Notes: generated by a model not told the origin, from the letters alone. A DNA stretch of 30,577 bases from Methanolinea sp. UBA275 (GCA_002506105.1 DAWU01000023.1:1-30577), one strand, 5' to 3'; positions 7,745 through 16,558 are shown, counted from the stretch's first letter. A program made the numbers and translations.

Positions 7745-8737
7745 ATGAAAGGCTCGTTTGACGGCACCTGGATCAGGCTCGGTCCGGAAGGGCGGCCTCT
7801 CTATGATCAGAGCGGGTATGGGAGACCTGAAAAGGAAGGGCTCCGGCTCGCTCCGGAGGAGGCCCTTTACCTGGTCCACCGCGGCCGCCTCGAGATACCC
7901 GGGTATTCTTTTGACCGCCTCCTCGCAGCATGCACCCAGAAGTCAGGTTTTATGAGGAGCTTCCTCGTGTACCGTGACCTGAGGGAGAGGGGATATGTTG
8001 TCCAGACCGGCCCTCACGATTTCAGGGTCTTCCGGAGGGGACAAAGGCCCGGAACAGGCCAGTCCCAGTATCTTGTGAGGGTCATCTCTGAGCGTGACAT
8101 GATAGCGTTTTCAGGTCTTGTCAGAGAGGCATCTGCATCCATCAATCTCCGGAAGCAGCATGTCCTCGCCGTTGTCGACGACGAGAACGAACTGACCTAT
8201 TATGAAATAAAGGTGCAGCACCTCCAGGAGACCGGTGAGGAGGATGCAACCTTACCAATGGAAGGCGAACTGGTGGGGAGGTATGCGATCGTCCACCAGA
8301 ATGAGAAAGGGACGTATGGGATGCAGCTTGATTCCGGGCGCCTGGTCCTTGCACCACTCGAGATCATCAGCCTGATGCGTTCCGGGAAGCTCTCACTTCG
8401 CAAGGATGGAGAGCGGCAGGATCCCGGACACTATTACGAACTGGCACGGGAATCAGACATCGAGTTTCCTGAGAAGGTCATGGTATACGAAGACCTGCGA
8501 AAGAGGGGATTCGTCCCCCGAACCGGGTATAAATTCGGCCATCACTTCCGCGTGTATTCGGGAAAGAAAGTTCACTCAGAGATGCTCGTTCAGGCTCTCC
8601 CAGGAGAGGCATCCCTTCCCATGAGTGCTATCTCGAGATCAGTTCGCCTGGCCCACAGCGTGAAAAAGAAGATGTTGTTCGGGTGCGAACATAGTGAAGA
8701 TATCCAGTATGTGGAATTCGCCCGTATCAAACTGTGA
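7745..8737 (+). CDS. endA: tRNA-splicing endonuclease, two-repeat archaeal type
   Basis: This 330-residue enzyme cuts the bulge-helix-bulge motif at intron-exon junctions in archaeal tRNA precursors. The C-terminal repeat carries the catalytic residues: Tyr 271 in FRVY, His 277 in KVHSEMLV, and Lys in SVKKK (307-309) after VRLAH. The N-terminal repeat has the same layout but is degenerate: Phe 96 replaces the tyrosine (FRVF) and Gln 106 takes the histidine position (GQSQYLV). This is the fused pseudo-dimer (alpha-2) form, about 330-350 residues. A GTG at 7742 is an alternative start; the ATG at 7745 is preferred. The gene heads an apparent operon with trpS (11-base gap), pheS and pheT, which makes sense as a tRNA-maturation and charging unit. 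Confidence 0.93.
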   Translation: MKGSFDGTWIRLGPEGRPLYDQSGYGRPEKEGLRLAPEEALYLVHRGRLEIPGYSFDRLLAACTQKSGFMRSFLVYRDLRERGYVVQTGPHDFRVFRRGQRPGTGQSQYLVRVISERDMIAFSGLVREASASINLRKQHVLAVVDDENELTYYEIKVQHLQETGEEDATLPMEGELVGRYAIVHQNEKGTYGMQLDSGRLVLAPLEIISLMRSGKLSLRKDGERQDPGHYYELARESDIEFPEKVMVYEDLRKRGFVPRTGYKFGHHFRVYSGKKVHSEMLVQALPGEASLPMSAISRSVRLAHSVKKKMLFGCEHSEDIQYVEFARIKL

Positions 8738-8748
8738 GTAGGTAAAGC

Positions 8749-10005
8749 ATGCAGGCACCCATTAATCCCTGGTCCAGCCAGCCATCCGAAGATATCGAGA
8801 AACTCTTCTCGATGTTTGGAATCGAGCCTATAGCAAATATCGATGGCATTCTCCCCAGTACCCCCTCCTTCATAAGCAGGGGAGTTGTCGTTGGCCACAG
8901 AGATTATCGAGTCATTGCGGAGGCAATCAGGGACAGGAAGCCCTTCCATATCCTGACCGGTTTCATGCCGTCCGGTCACCCCCATCTCGGGCATTTGATG
9001 GTCATGAAGGAGGTAGTATGGCACGTTGCACAGGGAGGCACAGGATATATCACTGTCGCTGACAGAGAAGCCCATGCGGTGCGGGAGATTCCCTGGCGGA
9101 AATGTGACGAATACGGGAAGGAATATCTGCAGTGTCTTTATGCCCTGGGATACCATGGCAACACCTACTTTCAGAGCAGGAACAAACGCCTCTTGGATCT
9201 CGCGTTCGAGGCAGCGACCAAGGTAAACTTCTCGGAACTGCAGGCAATTTATGGTTTTTCCGATGAGACTGCACTTGCCCATGCAGAGAGCGTGATCACA
9301 CAGGTTGCCGATATTCTCTATCCACAGATTGACAGTAGTCCCGCACCCACCGTTGTTCCGGTTGGTATTGACCAGGACCCTCATATCCGGCTGACAAGGG
9401 GTGTCGCCCATAAGTTGCGGATGTTTACCGTTGAAGAGAGAGACGGGTACATCAGTGTCCGGTCAAAGAATGCCCCCGCTAAGGCGCTCGATGATGTTCA
9501 CAGGAGATACCCGGGATCAAAGAAATACGAGGGGCATGTCGATATCCCGGGAGGAAAATGCATTGATGTGAGTGCAGAGGTTCGCCGCATCGAGATAGCC
9601 CACGGCGGATACGGGTTTTTTACACCCTCATCGACGTACCACCGGTTCATCCCCGGGCTCCAGGGAGGAAAGATGTCGAGCAGTGTCCCGGAGAGCACGA
9701 TTACCTTTACAGAACCCGAAGAGGTTGTCAGAAAGAAGGTGATGGCTGCTTTTACAGGAGGACGGCCTACACTTGCAGAACAGAAGGACAGGGGCGGAGA
9801 GCCTGACATGTGCCCCCTGTTCCTCTTAAACCTGTTCCATATGGTCGAAGAAGACAGTGAGCTTGCTGAGATCAAAAGGCGATGCCTTGGGGGGGAGCTC
9901 CTCTGCGGGCAGTGCAAGAAAGAGACCGCGGAAAGGGTGCTGGCTTTCATCCGGGATTTCCGGGAGAAAATGGAGGCATCGGCACATCTGGTGAAGGTTG
10001 AGTGA
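8749..10005 (+). CDS. trpS: Tryptophanyl-tRNA synthetase
   Basis: This class I aminoacyl-tRNA synthetase of 418 residues attaches tryptophan to tRNA-Trp in the cytoplasm. The HIGH-type signature is PSGHPHLGH (74-82) and the KMSKS-type loop is GGKMSSS (306-312). The segment VGIDQDPHIRLTR near 205 is typical of archaeal and eukaryotic TrpS. The protein is longer than bacterial TrpS (about 330) because it has an N-terminal extension and an insertion, as in archaeal relatives. The ATG at 8749 follows AGGT and lies 11 bases after endA. The stop codon is one base away from the pheS start, so the two are probably co-translated. Confidence 0.95.
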   Translation: MQAPINPWSSQPSEDIEKLFSMFGIEPIANIDGILPSTPSFISRGVVVGHRDYRVIAEAIRDRKPFHILTGFMPSGHPHLGHLMVMKEVVWHVAQGGTGYITVADREAHAVREIPWRKCDEYGKEYLQCLYALGYHGNTYFQSRNKRLLDLAFEAATKVNFSELQAIYGFSDETALAHAESVITQVADILYPQIDSSPAPTVVPVGIDQDPHIRLTRGVAHKLRMFTVEERDGYISVRSKNAPAKALDDVHRRYPGSKKYEGHVDIPGGKCIDVSAEVRRIEIAHGGYGFFTPSSTYHRFIPGLQGGKMSSSVPESTITFTEPEEVVRKKVMAAFTGGRPTLAEQKDRGGEPDMCPLFLLNLFHMVEEDSELAEIKRRCLGGELLCGQCKKETAERVLAFIRDFREKMEASAHLVKVE

Positions 10006-10006
10006 T

Positions 10007-11455
10007 ATGGATCTATCCCTGAATGAAAAACGACTGATCAAAGTCCTGGAACCGCACAAGAAATACGATCCGGCCACCCTGGCCGCGAAAATGGGGACAT
10101 CCGCGGAGTCAGTCATCCAGTTCTCCATGCTCCTTGCCGGGCGTGGCCTTGTGCATGTGGAGAAGGAGGTTCATACCACGTATGCCCTCACAGACGAAGG
10201 GAGCCGATATGCCCGTGAAGGGCTCCCCGAACGACAGCTTCTCCAGAGTTTTGAGGGGCGCATCCCCATGGCCGATCTGACAAAGCATCCCCTGTCCCGT
10301 GTAGGGATAGGTCAGATGCGGAAGAAAGGGTGGGTTACTATTCGCGATGGAATGGTGGAGAAAACCGGCCAGGAGATGATTTCCGAAGAGGAGCGTGCCC
10401 TCCGTGAGCCAGAGTGTGAGGGTAAAGGTGTCTCTCTCCTTGTAAAACGTGGTCTTCTCATCGAGCAGCAGGAGACGAGATACCTAATTTCCCTGACACC
10501 CGATGGTGAGGCCATCGCAAAAAAGGGGCTTGATCTCGAAGCAGAGATAGGAACTCTCACAAGAGAGCAGATTATCGGGGGATCATGGAAGGATCTGCCT
10601 TTGAGACGATACAGCCTTGGCACGCTTCCAAGAAAGATCTACCCTGGTAAAATTCACCCGTACCAGAGGATCCTGGATGAAATGAGGCAGACTCTCCTCG
10701 AGATGGGATTTGCCGAGATATATGGAGGCCTTGTGCAGAGCTCTTTCTGGAATTTCGATGCTCTTTTTCAGCCACAGGATCATCCGGCGAGAGAGATGCA
10801 GGATACGTTCTTTTTGAAAGAGACGGTTCCTGTCCCGCCGGGATTCGAGAGGGTCAGGGATATGCATCTTCACGGAGGCACCACCTCGTCAACAGGATGG
10901 GGTGGCGACTGGAGGGTTGAAAAAGCAGAACAATGCGTCCTGCGCACTCACACCACAAGCCTTTCCATTCAGCACCTGGTATCGCACCCGGAACCCCCTG
11001 TAAAAGTCTTCTGTATCGGGAGGGTGTACCGGAGAGAATCCATCGATTCAACTCACCTGGCGGAATTCGAGCAGCTGGAGGGGATCGTCATGGACAAAGA
11101 CGTTACATTCCGCCATCTCCTCGGTTTTCTCAAGGAGTTCTACGGGCGCATGGGGTTCGAGGGAGTAAGGTTCAGGCCGGGCTACTTCCCCTATACCGAA
11201 CCCTCCGTGGAGCCCGAGGTCTTTGTCGACGGCCTGGGCTGGGTCGAGATGGGTGGCGCGGGGGTCTTCAGGGAAGAAGTGAGAGCCCCCTGGGGAGTCA
11301 AGCATCCTGTGCTTGCCTGGGGTCTTGGCGTGAGCCGTGTCGCGATGCTCAGGCTGGGCTTAAAGGATCTTCGCCAGTTATACAGGACTGACATCGACTT
11401 TGTTCGCGAGACATCATCATGGCGACCCGCTCACCGGGCATCTGGGAGGAAATAG
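10007..11455 (+). CDS. pheS: Phenylalanyl-tRNA synthetase alpha subunit
   Basis: This protein of about 482 residues is the catalytic class II subunit of the alpha2-beta2 enzyme. The N-terminal 200 residues are winged-helix-like DNA/RNA-binding repeats (LAAKMGTSAESVIQFSMLL and LTDEGSRYA), as usual in archaeal and eukaryotic PheS. The catalytic core shows motif 2 around FEQLEGIVMDKDV and motif 3 in WGLGVSRVAMLRLGL. QPQDHPAREMQDTF is the conserved segment before motif 2. The frame also allows a TTG at 9998 inside trpS; the ATG at 10007 directly after the trpS stop is preferred, with AAGG upstream. The partner pheT begins one base after the stop codon. Confidence 0.95.
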   Translation: MDLSLNEKRLIKVLEPHKKYDPATLAAKMGTSAESVIQFSMLLAGRGLVHVEKEVHTTYALTDEGSRYAREGLPERQLLQSFEGRIPMADLTKHPLSRVGIGQMRKKGWVTIRDGMVEKTGQEMISEEERALREPECEGKGVSLLVKRGLLIEQQETRYLISLTPDGEAIAKKGLDLEAEIGTLTREQIIGGSWKDLPLRRYSLGTLPRKIYPGKIHPYQRILDEMRQTLLEMGFAEIYGGLVQSSFWNFDALFQPQDHPAREMQDTFFLKETVPVPPGFERVRDMHLHGGTTSSTGWGGDWRVEKAEQCVLRTHTTSLSIQHLVSHPEPPVKVFCIGRVYRRESIDSTHLAEFEQLEGIVMDKDVTFRHLLGFLKEFYGRMGFEGVRFRPGYFPYTEPSVEPEVFVDGLGWVEMGGAGVFREEVRAPWGVKHPVLAWGLGVSRVAMLRLGLKDLRQLYRTDIDFVRETSSWRPAHRASGRK

Positions 11456-11456
11456 G

Positions 11457-13097
11457 ATGGCGGTCATCACCCTCTATTATCGTTACCTGGAGAGGCTCGT
11501 CGGAGTCGATAAAGAGACTATCCTTGCCCGCCTCCCGATGCTGGGATCGGACATCGAGCGTGTGGAGGAGGATCATGTTGATGTTGAGTTCTTCCCCTCA
11601 CGGCCTGACCTTTTCTCCGTTGAGGGAGTTGCGAGGGCGATGAAAGGCTTCCTCGGGGTTGAGAAGGGGCTTCCTGCGTATCATGTAAAGCCTTCCGGGA
11701 TCAGTTTTTCAGTCGATCCCGGGCTTGCCTCCATACGCCCTTATCTGGGGACTGCGGTTATCCGTGGTATCTCTCTTGATGAAGAGGCAATCCTTTCTCT
11801 CATGGGCCTCCAGGAGGCTCTCCACTGGGCGTTAGGCCGAGGCCGGAGCAAGGTGGCGATAGGAATACATGATCTTGACCATGTCACCCCTCCATTCCGG
11901 TATATTGCGGAGGAAAGGACCCGGTCTTTCGTACCTCTCGACTACGACAGGGAGATGACGATGGAAGAGATCCTTGATACACATCCCAAAGGCCGTGCCT
12001 ATGCCGACATCGTAAAGGACTTTCCGAGATTCCCGCTCATTGTGGATGCCTGCAACCAGGTTCTCTCATTTCCCCCTATTATCAACGGCGAGCTCACGCG
12101 TGTGACTGGAGAATCAAGAAATCTGCTCCTCGACACGACAGGCACTGATGAACGTGCAGTAATGACCGCGGTAAACATCCTCTGCACAGCTCTCGCCGAT
12201 GCAGGTGGACAAATCGAGAGTGTTGAGGTAGACGGAGGGTTCATCCCTACCCTCGCTCCCACCACCAGGCTTGTGAGTTCCCGTGAATGCAGCTCATTGC
12301 TCGGTGTTGACTTCACTCCGGAAGAACTCTCTGCCCTGCTGGAGAGAATGCGGTATTCAGCCGAACCCGTGAGCGATGACAAGGTCAGGGTCACGATCCC
12401 CTGTTACCGGGCTGATATCATGCATGACTGGGATATCTTCGAGGATGCAGCCATCGCGTTCGGGTATGAAAACTTCCGGGCAGAGATCTCCCCCACGTTC
12501 ACCATCGGCAAAGCACACACGGTCATGACCATTGCATCTGCGGTCAGGTCGCTCGGTTCAGGCCTTGGGTACCAGGAGGTTATACCGTTCACTCTCACCA
12601 GTGAAAGGGTGATGCATTCGAAGATGCAGCGCCCCCTTCCCGCGGGAACTCTTACTGTCCTTCACCCGATCAATGAAGAGAATACCATGGTCCGGACTGG
12701 GATCCTCCCGCTGCTCATAGAAACACTCCAGTTCAACAGGCACCGCGAACTCCCGCAGAGGCTCTTTGCAGTAGGAGACGTGGTTCAGGACCTTACCACA
12801 TACCAGAAAGCATCCTTCGTCTCTCTCCACCCGGCAGCGGATTTCTCTGAGGCCTATGCGGTTGCGGATGCCCTGTGCAGGGAGCTGTCAATACCCTATA
12901 CAGCGGGGGAATCAGGAGACCAGGCGTTTATACAGGGAAGGAGGGGAAACCTCCTTGTGAACGGAAGTGTTGCCGGAACCTTTGGGGAGATCCATCCTGC
13001 GGTGCTGAATGCATTTGAACTCGAGCACCCGGTCGCGGCCGTGGAGATCGATCTCAGAGTCGTACCGGGATACCCTTCCGGGCTAGGTACTCCTTGA
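11457..13097 (+). CDS. pheT: Phenylalanyl-tRNA synthetase beta subunit, archaeal type
   Basis: At 546 residues this is the short archaeal/eukaryotic beta subunit, lacking several domains of the bacterial form (about 800). It binds the alpha subunit and carries the B3/B4 editing region that clears mischarged tyrosine. The B5 domain is recognisable (SRECSSLLGVDFTPEEL and later VTIPCYRADIMHDWDIFED). The ATG at 11457 is supported by GGAGG about 7 bases upstream and by its position one base after pheS. The frame extends upstream to a TTG at 11400 inside pheS, which is not needed. The last 44 bases overlap the 3' end of hisF on the other strand. Confidence 0.95.
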   Translation: MAVITLYYRYLERLVGVDKETILARLPMLGSDIERVEEDHVDVEFFPSRPDLFSVEGVARAMKGFLGVEKGLPAYHVKPSGISFSVDPGLASIRPYLGTAVIRGISLDEEAILSLMGLQEALHWALGRGRSKVAIGIHDLDHVTPPFRYIAEERTRSFVPLDYDREMTMEEILDTHPKGRAYADIVKDFPRFPLIVDACNQVLSFPPIINGELTRVTGESRNLLLDTTGTDERAVMTAVNILCTALADAGGQIESVEVDGGFIPTLAPTTRLVSSRECSSLLGVDFTPEELSALLERMRYSAEPVSDDKVRVTIPCYRADIMHDWDIFEDAAIAFGYENFRAEISPTFTIGKAHTVMTIASAVRSLGSGLGYQEVIPFTLTSERVMHSKMQRPLPAGTLTVLHPINEENTMVRTGILPLLIETLQFNRHRELPQRLFAVGDVVQDLTTYQKASFVSLHPAADFSEAYAVADALCRELSIPYTAGESGDQAFIQGRRGNLLVNGSVAGTFGEIHPAVLNAFELEHPVAAVEIDLRVVPGYPSGLGTP

Positions 13098-13860
13098 CCT
13101 GCCTGACGGTCATTTCCCCGTAGTGAAAGACGCTTGCTGCCAGGCAGGCGTCTGCTTTCCCGTACACGAAGCCGTCATAGAAATGCTCGAGCGTTCCCAC
13201 ACCCCCACTCGCAATGACGGGGATTCCAACAGCCTCTGAGATTGCAGAGGTTATAGGGATATCAAATCCATTCTTTGTACCGTCGGTCTCCATGCTGGTG
13301 AGAAGGATCTCGCCTGCTCCCCTCTCTTCTGCATCTTTCGCCCATTTCACTGCATCGATCCCGGTAGGCTTGCTCCCCCCATAGATAACAACTTCATACC
13401 AGCAGGTCTGCCCGTCGGGAAGAGTCACCGGTGTCGCGTCCGGATTCTTTGAAAAGTTTCTCCGTACATCCTCTGCAAGGACGATACACTGGGTCCCGAA
13501 CTTCTCCGACCCCCTGCTCAGAAGCATTGGGTCATGGACAGCGCTCGTGTTGATGCTTACCTTGTCTGCCCCGGCCCGTAGGATCTGCTGGATATCATCA
13601 ACCGATCTGATTCCCCCACCGACTGTAAGAGGAAGGAAGAGCTGGTCGGCGGCACGCTTTATGACCTCGATGATGGTTCCACGCTGTTCTTTCGAAGCGG
13701 TGATATCGAGGAATACAACCTCGTCTGCACCCTGTTCGTTATATCGCTGTGCCAGTTCTACCGGATCCCCGGCATCGCGCAACGCCAGAAAATGCGTTCC
13801 TTTCACTACTCTCCCGTCCTTCAGGTCAAGACAGGGAATTATGCGACGGGTAAGCGTCAT
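13054..13860 (-). CDS. hisF: Imidazole glycerol phosphate synthase cyclase subunit
   Basis: HisF is a 268-residue (beta/alpha)8 barrel that uses ammonia from HisH to convert PRFAR into imidazole glycerol phosphate and AICAR, linking histidine and purine synthesis. Catalytic Asp 12 lies in IIPCLDLKDGRVVKG and Asp 131 in LAEDVRRN. Phosphate-binding loops GGGIRS and ASGGVG are intact. No hisH lies in the window, so the partner is elsewhere. The ATG at 13860 has no visible Shine-Dalgarno site and follows AT-containing GGCATAATCC about 35 bases upstream, so the leader is short or absent. Its 3' end overlaps pheT by 44 bases. Confidence 0.95.
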   Translation of the reverse strand: MTLTRRIIPCLDLKDGRVVKGTHFLALRDAGDPVELAQRYNEQGADEVVFLDITASKEQRGTIIEVIKRAADQLFLPLTVGGGIRSVDDIQQILRAGADKVSINTSAVHDPMLLSRGSEKFGTQCIVLAEDVRRNFSKNPDATPVTLPDGQTCWYEVVIYGGSKPTGIDAVKWAKDAEERGAGEILLTSMETDGTKNGFDIPITSAISEAVGIPVIASGGVGTLEHFYDGFVYGKADACLAASVFHYGEMTVRQVKEYLARKGIPVRL

Positions 13861-13889
13861 GGAGAATGGGTAGGGAGTGTTGGGTTAAG

Positions 13890-13925
13890 AGGATTATGCC
13901 ACACAACATGACGGGTTTTATCTTT
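13890..13925. promoter_or_regulatory. Divergent promoter region of hisF and ahcY
   Basis: On the plus strand TTTTATCTT (13917-13925) is the best TATA candidate for ahcY. On the minus strand GGCATAATCC (about 13890-13899) is a weaker candidate for hisF. Both are guesses from spacing and base content. Confidence 0.35.
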
Positions 13926-14008
13926 GTTGCAGGATGATTGCATAACGGAAATGCCGGGTGAAGGATCAGACCCGGCGGGATCAGTCCATGGATTCAGGTG
14001 AGAAGAAA

Positions 14009-15214
14009 ATGACGTGGGCCCGGCAGTACATGCCGGTGCTCTCCTCTATTCGTGAGGATTTCGTCCGGGAACAACCGTTCCGCGGGATGCGTATAGGGAT
14101 GGCACTTCACGTTGAGGCAAAGACTGCCTGCCTGGTTGAAACCCTGGCTGCCGGGGGTGCAGAGGTGTACATTACGGGGTGCAATCCCTTAAGTACCCAG
14201 GATGATGTTGCAACCGCTCTCGGGAGGGTTCCCGGGGTACATTGCTATGCAAAACGGGGAGCCACTACAGAGGAATACTACGCGGCCATTGACAAAGTCC
14301 TTGACGCCCATCCCAGGGTGACGATCGATGATGGTATGGATCTCATTCACCGGCTGCATACCGCGAGGACCGATCTCCTCCTGGACGTGATAGGGGGCTG
14401 TGAGGAAACAACCACTGGTGTGCACAGGCTCCGGGCGATGGCAGGGGAAGGCAAACTCAATTTCCCGGTCATCGCAGTCAATGACACCCCAATGAAGAGG
14501 TTTTTTGACAATGTTCACGGCACCGGGGAGAGCGCACTCTCTGCAATTATGCTTACCACGAATATGTTGATCGCGGGAAAAGCGGTGGTCGTGGCAGGAT
14601 ACGGGTTCTGCGGGAGAGGCCTTGCGAGAAAACTGCACGGGCTTGGCGCCAGAGTCATTGTCACTGAAGTGGATTCCCGCCGGGCGCTCGAGGCATACAT
14701 GGACGGGTTCATGGTCATGCCCATGGAAAAAGCTGCGGAGATCGGGGAGATTTTCATCACCACCACGGGGAATACTTCCGTGCTCACCTCGTCGCACTTC
14801 CCGAAGATGCGAAACGGAGTGGTGCTTGCAAATGCGGGTCATTTCAACGTGGAGATCGACATCCAGTGGCTGGAAAAGCACGCACGGGCTGTAACAAGGC
14901 GTGACGGTATTGATACCTACAGGGTGGATAAAAAAGATATCCACGTTCTTGCAGAAGGCCGCCTTGTGAACCTGGCGATACCCAAAGGCATGGGCCATCC
15001 CATCGAGGTTATGGATTTGAGTTTCGCCCTGCAGGCACTCTGTGCCCGCTATATTGTCATGCACGGGCGCTCACTCCAGCCCGGGGTGTATGATGTACCC
15101 GTGGAGATTGACGATCTGGTTGCGAGGAAAAAACTGGCCGCGCTCTCAGTTGCGATTGATGAACTCAGTCCTGCCCAGACCGATTACCTCTCGGGCTGGA
15201 ATGTCGGGACCTGA
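14009..15214 (+). CDS. ahcY: Adenosylhomocysteinase family (possibly S-inosylhomocysteine hydrolase)
   Basis: This enzyme of about 401 residues hydrolyses S-adenosylhomocysteine, or in methanogens possibly S-inosylhomocysteine, to homocysteine and the nucleoside. The NAD-binding loop AGYGFCGRGLARKL and the substrate region (LHVEAKTACLVETL, DDGMDL, GVHRL) are intact. Work on a Methanocaldococcus homologue showed preference for the inosyl substrate; whether that holds here is inference. Three starts are possible: GTG 13958, ATG 13988 and ATG 14009. AGGTGA lies about 7 bases before 14009, and MTWARQYMPVL matches the usual family N-terminus, so this start is preferred. The last 69 bases overlap the 3' end of ogg on the other strand. 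Confidence 0.92.
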   Translation: MTWARQYMPVLSSIREDFVREQPFRGMRIGMALHVEAKTACLVETLAAGGAEVYITGCNPLSTQDDVATALGRVPGVHCYAKRGATTEEYYAAIDKVLDAHPRVTIDDGMDLIHRLHTARTDLLLDVIGGCEETTTGVHRLRAMAGEGKLNFPVIAVNDTPMKRFFDNVHGTGESALSAIMLTTNMLIAGKAVVVAGYGFCGRGLARKLHGLGARVIVTEVDSRRALEAYMDGFMVMPMEKAAEIGEIFITTTGNTSVLTSSHFPKMRNGVVLANAGHFNVEIDIQWLEKHARAVTRRDGIDTYRVDKKDIHVLAEGRLVNLAIPKGMGHPIEVMDLSFALQALCARYIVMHGRSLQPGVYDVPVEIDDLVARKKLAALSVAIDELSPAQTDYLSGWNVGT

Positions 15215-16066
15215 AACCCGACCCATCTCACCTCCCATGATTGTGAGCCGGTCACAGAAGAGATATTCCTGTGCATACCCGGCATACTGACCGAAATGAC
15301 TCCTCCCGAAACGGCTGAACTGGTCGTAGGTATACCGTGTGTCATCCAGGGAATACCGGGTCTGTAATATCCTCTGGATCCAGACATCTACGGGAAAAGC
15401 CTCTGATTTCCCAAATGCAAAAAGAAGCACGCAGTCGGCTACTTTTTTTCCGACCCCCTTCAGATGCAAGAGCTCTTTCCTGGCTTTTTCATAGGGGAGT
15501 TCACAGAGCCTGGACTCCCATCCCGGATCATCTGCAAGTATCCTTGCCGTCTCAAGAAGATAGGGTGCCCGGTAGCCAAGGCGGCACGCTGAGATTTTGC
15601 AGGGATCCTGACTGGCTATCGCATCTGCATCAGGGAAGGAAAAGATTCTGTCGTCCCGGGTAAGGATGGGTTCCCCATACCATTGACACAATTTCGAGAT
15701 CCTGCGTTTGATCCCGGGGATGTTTGCGTAGGTGGCGATGATATAGGAAGCAAGACATTCCCATGCAGGCTGGCGGATAATGCGGAGCCCCCTGCAATGG
15801 GAGATGACAGTATGGATGACCGGATCCCTGTCGATAGTGTTGAGGATTCCCAATAAATCCTCGTCGAGCTGGAAATAGGAGCGGATGAACTCAGGTTTTG
15901 CACCCTGGAATGAGAGAACGCGCCCTTTCTGGTGAATGGTGATGCACGACCCGTCAACCACGCCAGTCCAGGCCCCACCATCATTTTCCCAACGGAAGAC
16001 CTGTCCGCATCCGAGCGTCAGATCGAGATTAAAAGGCTGGTCCTTGCGCAGTGTGATTGAGGCCAT
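15146..16066 (-). CDS. ogg: 8-oxoguanine DNA glycosylase (OGG1-like)
   Basis: This 306-residue bifunctional glycosylase/AP-lyase removes 8-oxoguanine from DNA. The N-terminal domain has GCGQVFRW, as in eukaryotic OGG1. The helix-hairpin-helix plus GPD motif reads LKGVGKKVADCVLLFAFGK followed by AFPVDVW. Lys 208 aligns with the catalytic lysine of human OGG1 (Lys 249) and Asp 227 with its Asp 268. So this is the OGG1-like (type 1) family rather than the short archaeal Ogg2 or AGOG. The ATG at 16066 is the natural start. The gene is convergent with ahcY, overlapping it by 69 bases, and divergent from the small gene at 16232. Confidence 0.92.
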   Translation of the reverse strand: MASITLRKDQPFNLDLTLGCGQVFRWENDGGAWTGVVDGSCITIHQKGRVLSFQGAKPEFIRSYFQLDEDLLGILNTIDRDPVIHTVISHCRGLRIIRQPAWECLASYIIATYANIPGIKRRISKLCQWYGEPILTRDDRIFSFPDADAIASQDPCKISACRLGYRAPYLLETARILADDPGWESRLCELPYEKARKELLHLKGVGKKVADCVLLFAFGKSEAFPVDVWIQRILQTRYSLDDTRYTYDQFSRFGRSHFGQYAGYAQEYLFCDRLTIMGGEMGRVSGPDIPAREVIGLGRTEFINRN

Positions 16067-16202
16067 GAAATCAACCCGGTGTCATTCTTATCTGCCTGCA
16101 CTAATCAAAATTCATCCGGTTCGATGATCCGGCGCAGCAGCCTGCAACCCCAGATTTCCTTGTACAAAAAAATCCTCTCTTTCACACTGCAAACCGCAGG
16201 AA

Positions 16203-16210
16203 TTTTATAC
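16203..16210 (+). promoter_or_regulatory. TATA box for leaderless gene at 16232
   Basis: TTTTATAC, preceded by purine-containing GCAGGAA, is centred 25 bases before the ATG at 16232. The predicted transcript starts at or next to the start codon, so the mRNA is leaderless. Confidence 0.6.
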
Positions 16211-16231
16211 TCAGTTTCCGATCTGTTCCCT

Positions 16232-16558
16232 ATGGAACTGAACGAAACTCTGCGTGCATTTCTCGAGACAGGTGATGACTGGGAGAGGAAGAACACCTCC
16301 GTGAAAGGGGTCTCTATCATCAAACTCCCCGGGACCAAGAGCCGGGCACCATCGCTGGCAATCGAAGTCAATCCGGTAGGTGACAAGGGTATCCCCATGA
16401 AGAAGAAGGGAGTCATGGTGATGAATGGGGGAGAGCTCATTGCATTCCGTGAGATCTTCTCGAATCCCAAAGTCGATGGACTTATCCGGACAATCGAGGA
16501 AATTACTCCCGGAAAAAAAGGCCAGAAGAGCAGTTCAGGGGATATTTTGGAGATATAA
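16232..16558 (+). CDS. Conserved small protein of unknown function
   Basis: The product is 108 residues, soluble, with no signal peptide. It starts MELNETLRAFLETGDDWERK, has a central strand-rich part (GVSIIKLPG, then LAIEVNP), a basic KKKGVMVM segment and a helix with FREIFSNPKVDGLIRTIEEI. I do not recognise the family; the sequence looks like a methanogen-conserved protein. The frame is open upstream to 16079, but the ATG at 16232 has a TATA box at exactly leaderless spacing and no coding signal precedes it. The gene stands alone, between divergent ogg and the lipoprotein gene, and is followed by a terminator-like hairpin. Confidence 0.8.
   Translation: MELNETLRAFLETGDDWERKNTSVKGVSIIKLPGTKSRAPSLAIEVNPVGDKGIPMKKKGVMVMNGGELIAFREIFSNPKVDGLIRTIEEITPGKKGQKSSSGDILEI

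Noticed and set aside
8590..9411. 273-codon minus-strand frame
   Set aside because: It is the complement of trpS; trpS has HIGH and KMSSS motifs in the other strand.
14189..15064. 291-codon minus-strand frame
   Set aside because: It is antisense to ahcY and shows no domain.
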